A DNA stretch of 64,000 bases from the NCBI RefSeq assembly GCF_003815655.1, contig NZ_CP033917.1:3286001-3350000 (forward strand), given 5' to 3'. Positions 9,371-17,416 of the stretch are shown piece by piece (position 1 is the stretch's first letter; each line of letters starts with the position of its first letter). Source of the stretch: Chryseobacterium sp. G0201 (GTDB taxonomy: Bacteria > Bacteroidota > Bacteroidia > Flavobacteriales > Weeksellaceae). The notes beneath the pieces are model-generated. The model made no database searches. It saw nothing but the letters and a program-made list of their open reading frames with translations, and had not been told where the DNA came from. The position numbers and the translations under genes were made by a program.

Positions 9371-10813
9371 CTACAGTAAAAGTTTAAAGGGACCTTCAAA
9401 ATTAGTATCAAAAGAGTCGAGCATTTCTCCGCTCTCATCGAAGACCCCGATGGTCATGTTTTGTTTTGAAAATTTAATATCTTCTTCCGGAAAAGTAATG
9501 TTGATATTTCCTTTTAAAATTTCATCCCCCTTTAAGATGATTTTTTCTGAACCAAAGAATGTTATTTCTGCATTTTTAGGATTCATTACTTTTATGGTTA
9601 ACGTCTTTTTCTCATTGGTTTTGTTGAGAAGAGTGTAGATAAAAGTATTCGTTATTTTTCCGTTTTTAATGAAAAATGTTGATCCTGCAGGTTTAATGAA
9701 TTTGGCTTCCATAGAACCTCGGTCATACATTAGAAACCCAAGGAAACCGATCAGTATAGCGAGAAATGCAGTCGTAACTTTCATTCTTGAAGTAAATTTA
9801 AACTTCTCCTGATTTTCAATTTCAGCTTCGGTCGCATATCGTACTAATCCTTTGGGAAGTCCAACTTTTTCCATGACCTCATCACAAGCATCGATGCATG
9901 CTGTACAATTGATACATTCTAACTGTTGTCCGTTTCTAATGTCAATCCCTGTTGGACACACAACTACACATTGCTGACAATCAATACAGTCTCCTTTGTT
10001 TTCAGCTTTTCGATCTTCTCCATTTCTCCATTTTGAGCGGTTTTCGCCTCTTTTGAAATCATAATAAACATTCACAGTCTGTTTGTCGATCAATACGCCC
10101 TGAAGTCTTCCATATGGGCAAACTAAAGTACAAACCTGCTCCCGAAGCCATGCGAAAACAAAATAAAAAGTCATCGCAAAGCCAATCATTCCTATGAATT
10201 TTAATGAATGTTCAATTGGACCTTCTTTCATGATCTTAATAACCTCTTCATAACCCACGATATACATGAACATGAAATGTGAAATAATAACGGAGATCAA
10301 TATGAAAATAGACCATTTCGTTACTCTTTTTCTGATCTTTTCAGCGTCCCATTCCTGTCTGTCGAGCTTCATTTGTTTGTTTCTGTCGCCTTCGATCCAA
10401 TAGTCGATTTTTCTGAAAACACTTTCCATAAAAATGGTTTGCGGACAAAGCCAGCCACAGAATATTCTTCCAAAAACGACGGTGAAAAGCATGACGAAAA
10501 TTACGGAAGTAACAGCTCCTAAAGCCAGAATAAAGAAGTCCTGAAGATAGAATGGTTGCCCAAAAATGAAAAACCTTCTGTCGATAACATTAATTAATAA
10601 AAAAGGATTATTGTTGATCTTTACAAAAGGTAACCCGAAAAATAAGGTAAGCAGAAAATAACTTACATAATTTCTATAGTTTGTATATTTTCCTTTTGGC
10701 TTTCGCGGAAAAACCCATTTTCGGTTTCCGGTTTCATCCATCGTACCAACCGAATTTCTAAAAGCTTCATTTTCAATGTCTGAAGTTTTAATGTCGCCGG
10801 ATTGTATGTTCAT
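9371..10813 (-). CDS. ccoG: Cytochrome c oxidase accessory protein CcoG
   Basis: CcoG (FixG/RdxA) is a membrane-bound ferredoxin-type protein that helps assemble cbb3 oxidase, probably by reducing copper. The 480-residue protein has about five membrane helices, WLCPQTIFMESVFRKIDYW and CTLVCPYGRLQGVL motifs in the loops, and two 4Fe-4S clusters in CIDCQQCVVVCPTGID and CINCTACIDACDEVM near residues 265-310. The last ~120 residues form the Ig-like FixG C-terminal domain. Its usual partners ccoNOP, ccoH and ccoS are not in this window; the neighbours are unrelated. Confidence 0.95.
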   Translation of the reverse strand: MNIQSGDIKTSDIENEAFRNSVGTMDETGNRKWVFPRKPKGKYTNYRNYVSYFLLTLFFGLPFVKINNNPFLLINVIDRRFFIFGQPFYLQDFFILALGAVTSVIFVMLFTVVFGRIFCGWLCPQTIFMESVFRKIDYWIEGDRNKQMKLDRQEWDAEKIRKRVTKWSIFILISVIISHFMFMYIVGYEEVIKIMKEGPIEHSLKFIGMIGFAMTFYFVFAWLREQVCTLVCPYGRLQGVLIDKQTVNVYYDFKRGENRSKWRNGEDRKAENKGDCIDCQQCVVVCPTGIDIRNGQQLECINCTACIDACDEVMEKVGLPKGLVRYATEAEIENQEKFKFTSRMKVTTAFLAILIGFLGFLMYDRGSMEAKFIKPAGSTFFIKNGKITNTFIYTLLNKTNEKKTLTIKVMNPKNAEITFFGSEKIILKGDEILKGNINITFPEEDIKFSKQNMTIGVFDESGEMLDSFDTNFEGPFKLLL

Positions 10814-11070
10814 CGCTTAGATTGTTTTAATTTTAAAGGTCATGTAAAACTTGATTTTTTTCTCATTCACGTGTTGGGTAATGAAGAGGATGTCTTTTGA
10901 TTACACTATTGCAAAGCTTTGAATTAAACCAATTAATAACTAATACCATCTACTTATAAAATAGTACAATTGGGACATTTTGTATTTGTGTTTTTAATAA
11001 ATCAAAATGAGAAAATAAACTTTGAATCTTATCCCTGATATCGTAAATTGTAGCCATTAAAAAATGGAGA

Positions 11071-11964
11071 ATGAAAAATATCTTTAAAATAAGCCTGATT
11101 GGTTTGGTTTTCGCATTAGTAAATTGTAAATCAGTAAATTATAGCAAAATGTTTTATGATGGTGTAAAGCCGGAAAGGGTTTCCGATAAATTCAGTTTTA
11201 CGGAAGGCCCGTCTTCGGATAAAGAGGGGAATGTATATTTTACAGACCAACCCAATGATAAGATCTATTATTGGGACTGGAAAACCAACCAGGTAATCGT
11301 ATTTTTGGATAAATCGGGGAGAGCCAACGGAACGCATTTCGATAAGGATGATAATTTAATCACTTGTTCGGATGACAATGGCGAGATCTGGAAAATTTCA
11401 AAAGACAAAAAAGTTCAGGTTCTATTAAAAGGTTTTGAAGGGAAAAGATTGAACGGACCAAACGATGTCTGGAACGACGAATTTGGCGGAATGTACTTCA
11501 CAGATCCTTTGTATAAAAGAGATTATTGGGTAAATTTCAAGCAAGAAACTCCTAATAAAAGTTTATATTACAGAAATAAGGATGGAAAAATTGTCAAGCT
11601 AGATACTTTCACCCAACCTAATGGAATTGTAGGAAGCGAAAAGTATAAAAAACTATACGTTTCAGATATCGATGCCGGAAAAACGTATGTTTACGATATT
11701 CTTGGCGAAGGAAAATTATCTGAGAAAAGATTATTCTGTGAAATGGGTTCGGACGGAATGACGCTCGACAAGCACGGAAATCTTTATTTAACAGGTAAAG
11801 GAGTAACCATTTTTAATCGCGATGGAAGAAAGATCTATCAAATTCCAATTGATGAAGAATGGACTTCAAATGTGACATTCGGAGGAAAGAATAATGAAAT
11901 TTTATTCATCACAGCTTCAAAATCAGTGTATACTTTACCGACAAAAGTGAAGGGTGTTAGATAA
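11071..11964 (+). CDS. SMP-30/gluconolactonase/LRE family lipoprotein
   Basis: This 297-residue protein has a lipoprotein signal (hydrophobic segment, then LVNC with lipid-modified Cys19) and a six-bladed beta-propeller of the SMP-30/gluconolactonase type. Typical blade sequences are FTEGPSSDKEGNVYFTDQPNDK, LNGPNDVWNDEFGGMYFTDPLY, TQPNGIVGSEKYKKLYVSD and DGMTLDKHGNLYLT; acidic and Asn residues in these turns bind the divalent metal in family members. A lactone-hydrolysing activity at the cell envelope is likely, but the substrate is unknown. It stands alone. Confidence 0.88.
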   Translation: MKNIFKISLIGLVFALVNCKSVNYSKMFYDGVKPERVSDKFSFTEGPSSDKEGNVYFTDQPNDKIYYWDWKTNQVIVFLDKSGRANGTHFDKDDNLITCSDDNGEIWKISKDKKVQVLLKGFEGKRLNGPNDVWNDEFGGMYFTDPLYKRDYWVNFKQETPNKSLYYRNKDGKIVKLDTFTQPNGIVGSEKYKKLYVSDIDAGKTYVYDILGEGKLSEKRLFCEMGSDGMTLDKHGNLYLTGKGVTIFNRDGRKIYQIPIDEEWTSNVTFGGKNNEILFITASKSVYTLPTKVKGVR

Positions 11965-11970
11965 TATTAT

Positions 11971-12063
11971 AAAAAATTGTCATTGCGAGGAATGAAATGA
12001 CGAAGCAATCTCTTAATTTCAAGTTGAGATTGCTTCACCTTCGATTCGCAATGACAATTTTTT
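11971..12063. repeat. Intergenic hairpin repeat, family B copy 1
   Basis: Long imperfect inverted repeat: the left arm reads TTGTCATTGCGAGGAATG...GAAGCAATCTC and the right arm is its near complement ending in CGCAATGACAATTTTT. It fills the space between two convergent genes and may also act as their terminator. Related arms occur at 22.6 kb and 39.9-40.1 kb. Confidence 0.85.
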
Positions 12064-12085
12064 GTTGATTAATGGTTCAAAAATA

Positions 12086-13393
12086 TTAATAAGCAACCTC
12101 CATTTTCACCTTCTTACCTTTCAGTTTTTCAGCACTCAATGTATCCAATAATGTTTTGACTTTATTTCTTGAAACGGCAACGTAAGAAGTCGTATCTTTT
12201 ACTTCAATCAAGCCAATATCTTCTTTTCTAAGTTGTCCTTTTTTAATTAAATATCCAACGATATCCACTTTATTGACCTTATCTTTTTTTCCGGCGCTTA
12301 TGTAAACCGTTTGAAAAGGAGTTTTTTCAGGAAATGTATTGAATCCTTCAACGCTTTCTTCAGGAGTATCATTTTTAATGAATGGGAAATTTTCTTCCGC
12401 AGTCATGATCAGATAAGCAAAACCTTTAGCGTTCATTCTCGCGGTACGACCGTTTCTGTGAATAAAAGCATCTTCTTTATAAGGTAATTGATAATGAACA
12501 ATTGATTCAACTTCGGGAACGTCTAAACCTCTTGAAGCTAAGTCGGTTGTAATTAAAATTCTTGCAGAATCATTTCGGAATTTCAGTAAAGCTCGCTCTC
12601 TTTCGTCCTGTTCCATTCCGCCGTGGAAAGTTTCTCTGTCGATTCCTTTTTCAGCCAAAAGGTCAGAAATACGGTCTACAGCCTCACGGTGATTACAGAA
12701 AATCAACGTTCTTTTATTCCCGATTTTACAGATCAAATTAAACAAAGTATCTAATTTTTCCTCAGAAATAGTCATTACTTTTCGTAACTGAATATCCGGT
12801 TTTGCATCGCCTAATTTCAAGAAATCGATGATCTTCTCATTTTTCAACCCTGTGAACTCCGGAATTTCATCCATCGCTGTAGCAGAAGTTAAAATTCTTT
12901 GCGAAAGACCTCTCAGAGAATTGGAAATGAACTCCATATCTTCGTGAAAACCTAATTCCAACGCTTTATCAAACTCATCCAACACCAAAGTTTTAATCGT
13001 TTTTGGATCGAAATTGTTATTTCTTAAATGATAAGTAATCCTTCCCGGAGTTCCGATCAAAACTGCCGGAGCTTCAATTAAATTATTGACCTCAATTTTT
13101 TTATCATGACCTCCATAGCAAACAGAAACTTTAAAATCCGTTCCCATAGATTTAAAAACCTGCTCAATCTGCAACGCCAATTCTCTCGCCGGAACCAAAA
13201 TTAAAGCCTGAATTCCGGAAACATCTTTTTTCAGATTTCGAAGAACGGGAAACAAAAAAGCAAGCGTTTTCCCTGAACCTGTAGGAGAAAGCAAAACAAC
13301 ATCAGTATTGTTTTCAGTGGTCTTGTATGTAGATTTCTGCATCTGATTCATATCCTGAATCTGCAGTTTTTGATATATTGATTCTAATTCCAT
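12086..13393 (-). CDS. DbpA-like DEAD-box ATP-dependent RNA helicase
   Basis: A 435-residue RNA helicase with the Q-motif region (MQKSTYK), Walker A SPTGSGKT, Ia PARELALQ, Ib GTPGRI, motif II written DEFD instead of DEAD, motif III SAT, then HRNGRTAR as motif VI. The last ~70 residues (KKGQLRKEDIGLIEVKDTTSYVAVS) match the DbpA RNA-binding domain, which in E. coli targets hairpin 92 of 23S rRNA. A role in 50S subunit assembly is therefore likely. The DEFD variant keeps the catalytic Asp-Glu pair. Confidence 0.9.
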   Translation of the reverse strand: MELESIYQKLQIQDMNQMQKSTYKTTENNTDVVLLSPTGSGKTLAFLFPVLRNLKKDVSGIQALILVPARELALQIEQVFKSMGTDFKVSVCYGGHDKKIEVNNLIEAPAVLIGTPGRITYHLRNNNFDPKTIKTLVLDEFDKALELGFHEDMEFISNSLRGLSQRILTSATAMDEIPEFTGLKNEKIIDFLKLGDAKPDIQLRKVMTISEEKLDTLFNLICKIGNKRTLIFCNHREAVDRISDLLAEKGIDRETFHGGMEQDERERALLKFRNDSARILITTDLASRGLDVPEVESIVHYQLPYKEDAFIHRNGRTARMNAKGFAYLIMTAEENFPFIKNDTPEESVEGFNTFPEKTPFQTVYISAGKKDKVNKVDIVGYLIKKGQLRKEDIGLIEVKDTTSYVAVSRNKVKTLLDTLSAEKLKGKKVKMEVAY

Positions 13394-13510
13394 TTTGCAA
13401 AGATAATAAATTAGGATAGGAATTAGGATTTAGAGCTTAGTTTGTACGCGTATCATTCTGAATGGGGTGAAGAATACATCATTACTCCAATTACTCATTA
13501 ATTATATTTT

Positions 13511-13592
13511 AGGAGCAATTTCCCGCTTTCCATTACAATCTTTTTTTTCAAAAAAGGATTTTCTTTGCAATCGGGGCTAGAGTATTTGTCGT
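13511..13592 (+). repeat. Intergenic element, family D copy 1 (simplest form)
   Basis: The element begins AGGAGCAATTTCCCGCTTTCC, then has ATC with a T-tract, a short loop, an A-tract and GGAT, then CAATCGGGGCTAGAG and TTTGTCGTT. The two halves can fold into a long imperfect hairpin. Copies with additional inserted hairpins are at 22466-22590 (reversed) and 39801-39908. It lies in the 317-bp gap between dbpA-like and the Ntn-hydrolase gene, which otherwise holds only repeat remnants and no gene. Confidence 0.8.
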
Positions 13593-13664
13593 TACTTCAA
13601 CGGGCAAGACATAGCCGCCCACTTTGCTATTGATTACCTCGAATCTTCTATTTTTACAGTTATA

Positions 13665-13697
13665 TAGACTCATATTGTAGAGGTTGAATTGTAAAAT
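13665..13697 (+). repeat. Remnant of the family C hairpin loop
   Basis: This 33-bp stretch matches 29 of 33 positions with 22365-22397, the left-arm end and loop of an intact family C hairpin. The flanking arms are absent here, so it looks like a decayed copy. A degenerate family E-like fragment (TCATTCTGAATGGGGTGAAGAA) lies at 13452-13473. Confidence 0.65.
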
Positions 13698-13710
13698 TAT
13701 TGTATGTCAG

Positions 13711-14979
13711 CTATTTTGGCAACCTGCTCAGCATCTCTTTTCCCCTTAACAAAGTGACTGGATAGGCTTCAGTGGGATTGGAAATAGATTTTTTGTACAA
13801 ATCTTTTGCTGTGGCAGTGTTCCCCTGAGCGAAATTGATAAAACCTGATATTTCGTACATGAAATTACGCAGCTTGAGATCTTTTTCTTCTTTGGTAGAG
13901 AGATATTTTAAAAGTTTTTCAGCGGAAGTCAGGCGGGGATCTTTGTATGGTGTGATGTCATATCCGTTGGGTTTGCTGAACCAGTAATCCCACATGGCGC
14001 CGTTATTGTGTTCATTCCATGAATATTTAATCAACTGTAAAGCTACTTCCAGCAAAGCAGGATCCAAATTTTTATTTTGGGGATCCGATTTTTCACTTTC
14101 TGCAATATATCGGTCGATTGTGGTTTCTATTCCTTTATTCATCATTTCCTGAAAAATAGATTCTTTAAGGTATAAAGAATGATTTTTGGAGAAATTTTCA
14201 TAAGCAAATGAAGCAGGAAAATGATCTGCCAGATTTTCTATATGGTAGCCTTTTTTGAGCTCGGATTTTAAGTCAATTTTATATACTGTATTGTAGTCGT
14301 GAAAAAGATAGACGTAGATAATTCCCCTTTTAAGATCGCAGATGGTAGAATATAAAGTATTCAATTCTCCTTCCTGATGGGTTTTATCTAAAATGGTTTT
14401 CAAAAACCCAATATTATTTTTATTGGAGGCAGCAAGCATTTCATTGGCTAAGTCTGGTCGTCTGCATGACAGTTTTCCATTGATCATATTGCAGTTTGAA
14501 TTCACCTGAAAATCACCCATCTTTTCTATGATTCCTCCAGGAGTGATTACAATAGAATTTCCTTCCTTATCGGCTAATAAAGCCTTGGCAGATATTGCAT
14601 AGTCATATTTTTTCAACAAAACCATGGCTTCTTTTACATTTTTGCATTTTCCTAATATTTCCCACATCAAATCTCCTTTGTAAGGGTTTTTCAGGTTCAG
14701 TTTACTGAGGTCGTAATTGGCTGCTGCAAAATCATAGAACAGTCCGTATTCATTCATAGCTGCGGCGGCCTGCATATCCGGAGCTCCGAAACTTATGGAT
14801 CCGTAGCGGTCTTTAGTGGCAGGATTATACCAGATTCTTGTAAAAGGAGTCATGTCATCTTCATTAGCCGCAACGAATGTTTCTCCACCTCTTGAACAGG
14901 AAAATATAGTACAGGCTTTTACCGAATTCATCCCCGATGAAATGATGGTGATGAAAATTAAAAGGAAATGTTTATACAT
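13711..14979 (-). CDS. Secreted Ntn-hydrolase, linear amide C-N hydrolase/C45-like
   Basis: The 422-residue protein starts with a signal peptide ending in SVKA, leaving Cys23 (CTIFSC) as the likely mature N-terminal nucleophile. The following G-x-TFVAANEDDM-x-PF and later NEYGLFYDFAAANYD and NSNCNMI segments fit the Ntn fold of choloylglycine hydrolase and acyl-CoA:6-aminopenicillanate acyltransferase relatives, which cleave linear amide bonds. The last ~120 residues are helical with TPR-like character. The substrate cannot be told. Residue Cys23 could alternatively be read as lipidated, but the preceding residues (S-V-K-A) do not make a lipobox. Confidence 0.78.
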   Translation of the reverse strand: MYKHFLLIFITIISSGMNSVKACTIFSCSRGGETFVAANEDDMTPFTRIWYNPATKDRYGSISFGAPDMQAAAAMNEYGLFYDFAAANYDLSKLNLKNPYKGDLMWEILGKCKNVKEAMVLLKKYDYAISAKALLADKEGNSIVITPGGIIEKMGDFQVNSNCNMINGKLSCRRPDLANEMLAASNKNNIGFLKTILDKTHQEGELNTLYSTICDLKRGIIYVYLFHDYNTVYKIDLKSELKKGYHIENLADHFPASFAYENFSKNHSLYLKESIFQEMMNKGIETTIDRYIAESEKSDPQNKNLDPALLEVALQLIKYSWNEHNNGAMWDYWFSKPNGYDITPYKDPRLTSAEKLLKYLSTKEEKDLKLRNFMYEISGFINFAQGNTATAKDLYKKSISNPTEAYPVTLLRGKEMLSRLPK

Positions 14980-15135
14980 GATATAGTTTTTATAAATATT
15001 GATGTTTTGATTACAAAAAAGTGATTTTGTTAAAGTTTTTTTGAAAAATATATTTTTATTTAAAACTTAGTTAATACAGGGTTATGAAGGTTATCACCAA
15101 TTCCTATATTTCCAAACGGAAAGGAAATAAAATCA

Positions 15136-15167
15136 TTGTCAATATTAAAATAAATTCTGTATCTTTG
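15136..15167 (+). promoter_or_regulatory. rpsA promoter
   Basis: TTG at 15136-15138 and TATCTTTG at 15160-15167 are separated by 21 nt, a close match to the Bacteroidetes consensus. About 115 nt of untranslated leader would precede the rpsA start. The remainder of the 309-bp gap upstream of rpsA contains no gene I can support. Confidence 0.82.
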
Positions 15168-15288
15168 CACCACTTTTTGTGGATAAGGTTTGAAAAGGTA
15201 AATTATTATAAATTAATTACTTCCGTATTTTTTAAATCCACATTTATTCAAACCATTAAAAAAGAAGGAATACAAATTTTATTAGAAA

Positions 15289-17091
15289 ATGTCAAAAGAG
15301 ACAAATTCAGCAGAGGTTATTTTAAACCAAAACGTAGCACCAGAACAATTTGATTGGGATTCTTTCGAATCAGGTCTTGATGCAGATGCGAGAAAAGAAA
15401 AAAGCGATTTAGAGGAAATCTACAACGGATCTTTAAGCAGTTTAAACGATAACGACGTTATCACTGGTAAAGTTGTAAGATTAACTGATAAAGAAGCTAT
15501 CGTAGACATCGACTTCAAATCAGAAGGTGTTATTTCTCTTAACGAATTCCGTTACAACCCAGGCCTAAAAGTAGGTGACGATGTGGAAGTAATGGTAGAC
15601 AGAAGAGAAGACAAAACAGGACAGTTACAGTTATCTCACAGAAAAGCTAGAACGCTTAAAGCTTGGGATAGAGTAAACGAACTTCACGAAACTGGAGAAA
15701 TCGTTAACGGTTTTGTTAAGTCTAGAACTAAAGGAGGTATGATCGTTGACGTACACGGAATCGAAGCATTCTTACCAGGTTCTCAAATTGATGTTAAGCC
15801 AATTAAAGATTACGATCAGTTCGTAGGTAAAACTATGGAGTTCAAAGTTGTGAAAATCAACCCTGAGTTCAAAAACGTAGTTGTATCTCACAAAGCATTG
15901 ATCGAAGCAGATATCGAAGGTCAGAAAAAAGAAATCATCGCTCAGCTTGAAAAAGGTCAGGTTCTTGAAGGTACTGTTAAGAATATTACTTCTTACGGTG
16001 TATTCATTGACTTAGGAGGTGTTGATGGATTGATCCACATTACAGACCTTTCTTGGTCTAGAGTGAACCACCCATCTGAAATCCTTGAGGACGGACAGAC
16101 TGTAAAAGTTGTTATCCTTGATTTTGATGACGAAAAAACAAGAATCCAATTAGGTATGAAGCAATTAGAAGCTCATCCTTGGGATGCTCTTTCTGCTGAC
16201 ATGAAAGTTGGAGATAAAGTAAAAGGAAAAGTAGTAGTTCTTGCTGACTATGGTGCATTCGTAGAAATCGCTCCAGGTGTAGAAGGATTAATCCACGTTT
16301 CTGAAATGTCTTGGTCTACTCACTTAAGATCTGCAGGAGATTTCGTGAAAGTAGGTGATGAAGTTGAAGCTGAAGTATTAACTTTAGATAGAGAAGACAG
16401 AAAAATCTCTCTTGGTATCAAGCAATTGTCTAAAGATCCATGGGAAAACATTGAAGCTAAGTATCCAGTTGCATCTAAGCATGTAGGAACTGTAAGAAAC
16501 TTTACTAACTTCGGAGTATTCGTTGAGTTAGAAGAAGGTATTGACGGTTTAATCTATATCTCTGATCTTTCTTGGACTAAGAAAATCAAGCACCCATCTG
16601 AGTTCTGTGCAGTAGGTGATAAATTAGATGTTGTAGTTCTAGAATTAGACATCCAAGCTAGAAGATTATCTCTAGGTCACAAACAATTAACAGATAACCC
16701 TTGGGATGCATTCGAAACTAAATATGCTGAAGGAACTATCCACGCTGGTAAAGCGGTAGAAGTACACGATAAAGGTGCTTCTGTACAGTTCGAAGATGCT
16801 GAGGTTGAAGCTTTCTGCCCTTCAAGATTATTAGAGAAAGAAGATGGATCTAAAATCAAAAAAGGTGAAGATGCTCAATTCAAAGTAATCGAATTCAACA
16901 AAGAATTCAAGAGAGTAGTAGTATCTCATACTGGTATTTTTAGAGACGAGGAGAAGAAAAACGTAAGAGAATCTTCTAACAACAACAGATCTAATAATAC
17001 ATCATCTTCTTCAAATAACGAAGAAAGATCAACTCTTGGTGATATCGATGCATTAGCAGAATTGAAAAGAAAAATGGAAGAAGGTAAATAA
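15289..17091 (+). CDS. rpsA: 30S ribosomal protein S1
   Basis: S1 binds mRNA on the 30S subunit and promotes initiation. The 600-residue protein contains six S1 (OB-fold) motifs, recognisable as repeated G-x-V-x3-T-x-FGVFVEL-x-GI-DGLI-H-x-SDLSW patterns at roughly residues 55-125, 140-205, 225-295, 310-380, 395-470 and 485-550. The C-terminal ~50 residues are Ser/Asn-rich and low complexity. Codon use favours a few synonymous codons, fitting high expression. It is monocistronic, with a strong promoter upstream and a hairpin terminator 25 nt after the stop. Confidence 0.97.
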   Translation: MSKETNSAEVILNQNVAPEQFDWDSFESGLDADARKEKSDLEEIYNGSLSSLNDNDVITGKVVRLTDKEAIVDIDFKSEGVISLNEFRYNPGLKVGDDVEVMVDRREDKTGQLQLSHRKARTLKAWDRVNELHETGEIVNGFVKSRTKGGMIVDVHGIEAFLPGSQIDVKPIKDYDQFVGKTMEFKVVKINPEFKNVVVSHKALIEADIEGQKKEIIAQLEKGQVLEGTVKNITSYGVFIDLGGVDGLIHITDLSWSRVNHPSEILEDGQTVKVVILDFDDEKTRIQLGMKQLEAHPWDALSADMKVGDKVKGKVVVLADYGAFVEIAPGVEGLIHVSEMSWSTHLRSAGDFVKVGDEVEAEVLTLDREDRKISLGIKQLSKDPWENIEAKYPVASKHVGTVRNFTNFGVFVELEEGIDGLIYISDLSWTKKIKHPSEFCAVGDKLDVVVLELDIQARRLSLGHKQLTDNPWDAFETKYAEGTIHAGKAVEVHDKGASVQFEDAEVEAFCPSRLLEKEDGSKIKKGEDAQFKVIEFNKEFKRVVVSHTGIFRDEEKKNVRESSNNNRSNNTSSSSNNEERSTLGDIDALAELKRKMEEGK

Positions 17092-17115
17092 TCCTTAACC
17101 CATTTCTGAATATGA

Positions 17116-17141
17116 AGCCACTCGTAAGAGTGGCTTTTTTT
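17116..17141 (+). terminator. rpsA intrinsic terminator
   Basis: Perfect 8-bp stem AGCCACTC/GAGTGGCT with a GTAA loop, followed by six T residues. Confidence 0.92.
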
Positions 17142-17416
17142 ATGGTTATTATTTTGAAATTTCACATTGATAATGAATTATTTTTGTAATATTTCACTAT
17201 ATGTAGAAAAAATTGATTAAGAAATAATTATGATAAAATAATTGAAAAAGAGACTGCTTTTTGGTGGTCTTTTTTTATTAAATATGTCTATTGAAGGGTT
17301 TTTAAAAGGTTTTTAGTTTGAAATAAATAATAATATCATTTTTATATTGTAAAAAATACAGATAAAATATTTTCTGATTACGAATTATTTGTAAATTAGC
17401 GCCTTTATTAGTGTAT
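17142..17416. other. Intergenic region without a gene
   Basis: AT-rich leader between rpsA and the M36 protease gene. It contains a weak hairpin with a T-tract at 17251-17277 and a TAAATTAG word at 17392-17399, a possible variant -7 element for the protease gene, though no TTG lies at the expected distance. Confidence 0.5.

Noticed and set aside
13398..13405. TATCTTTG (minus strand) as promoter of the DbpA-like gene
   Set aside because: It lies four bases before the start codon, so the transcript would begin at or inside the gene, and no TTG lies at the usual 21-nt distance.
15084..15353. An 89-codon plus-strand frame before and into rpsA
   Set aside because: It contains the rpsA promoter and overlaps the start of rpsA in another frame; the protein has no recognisable features.
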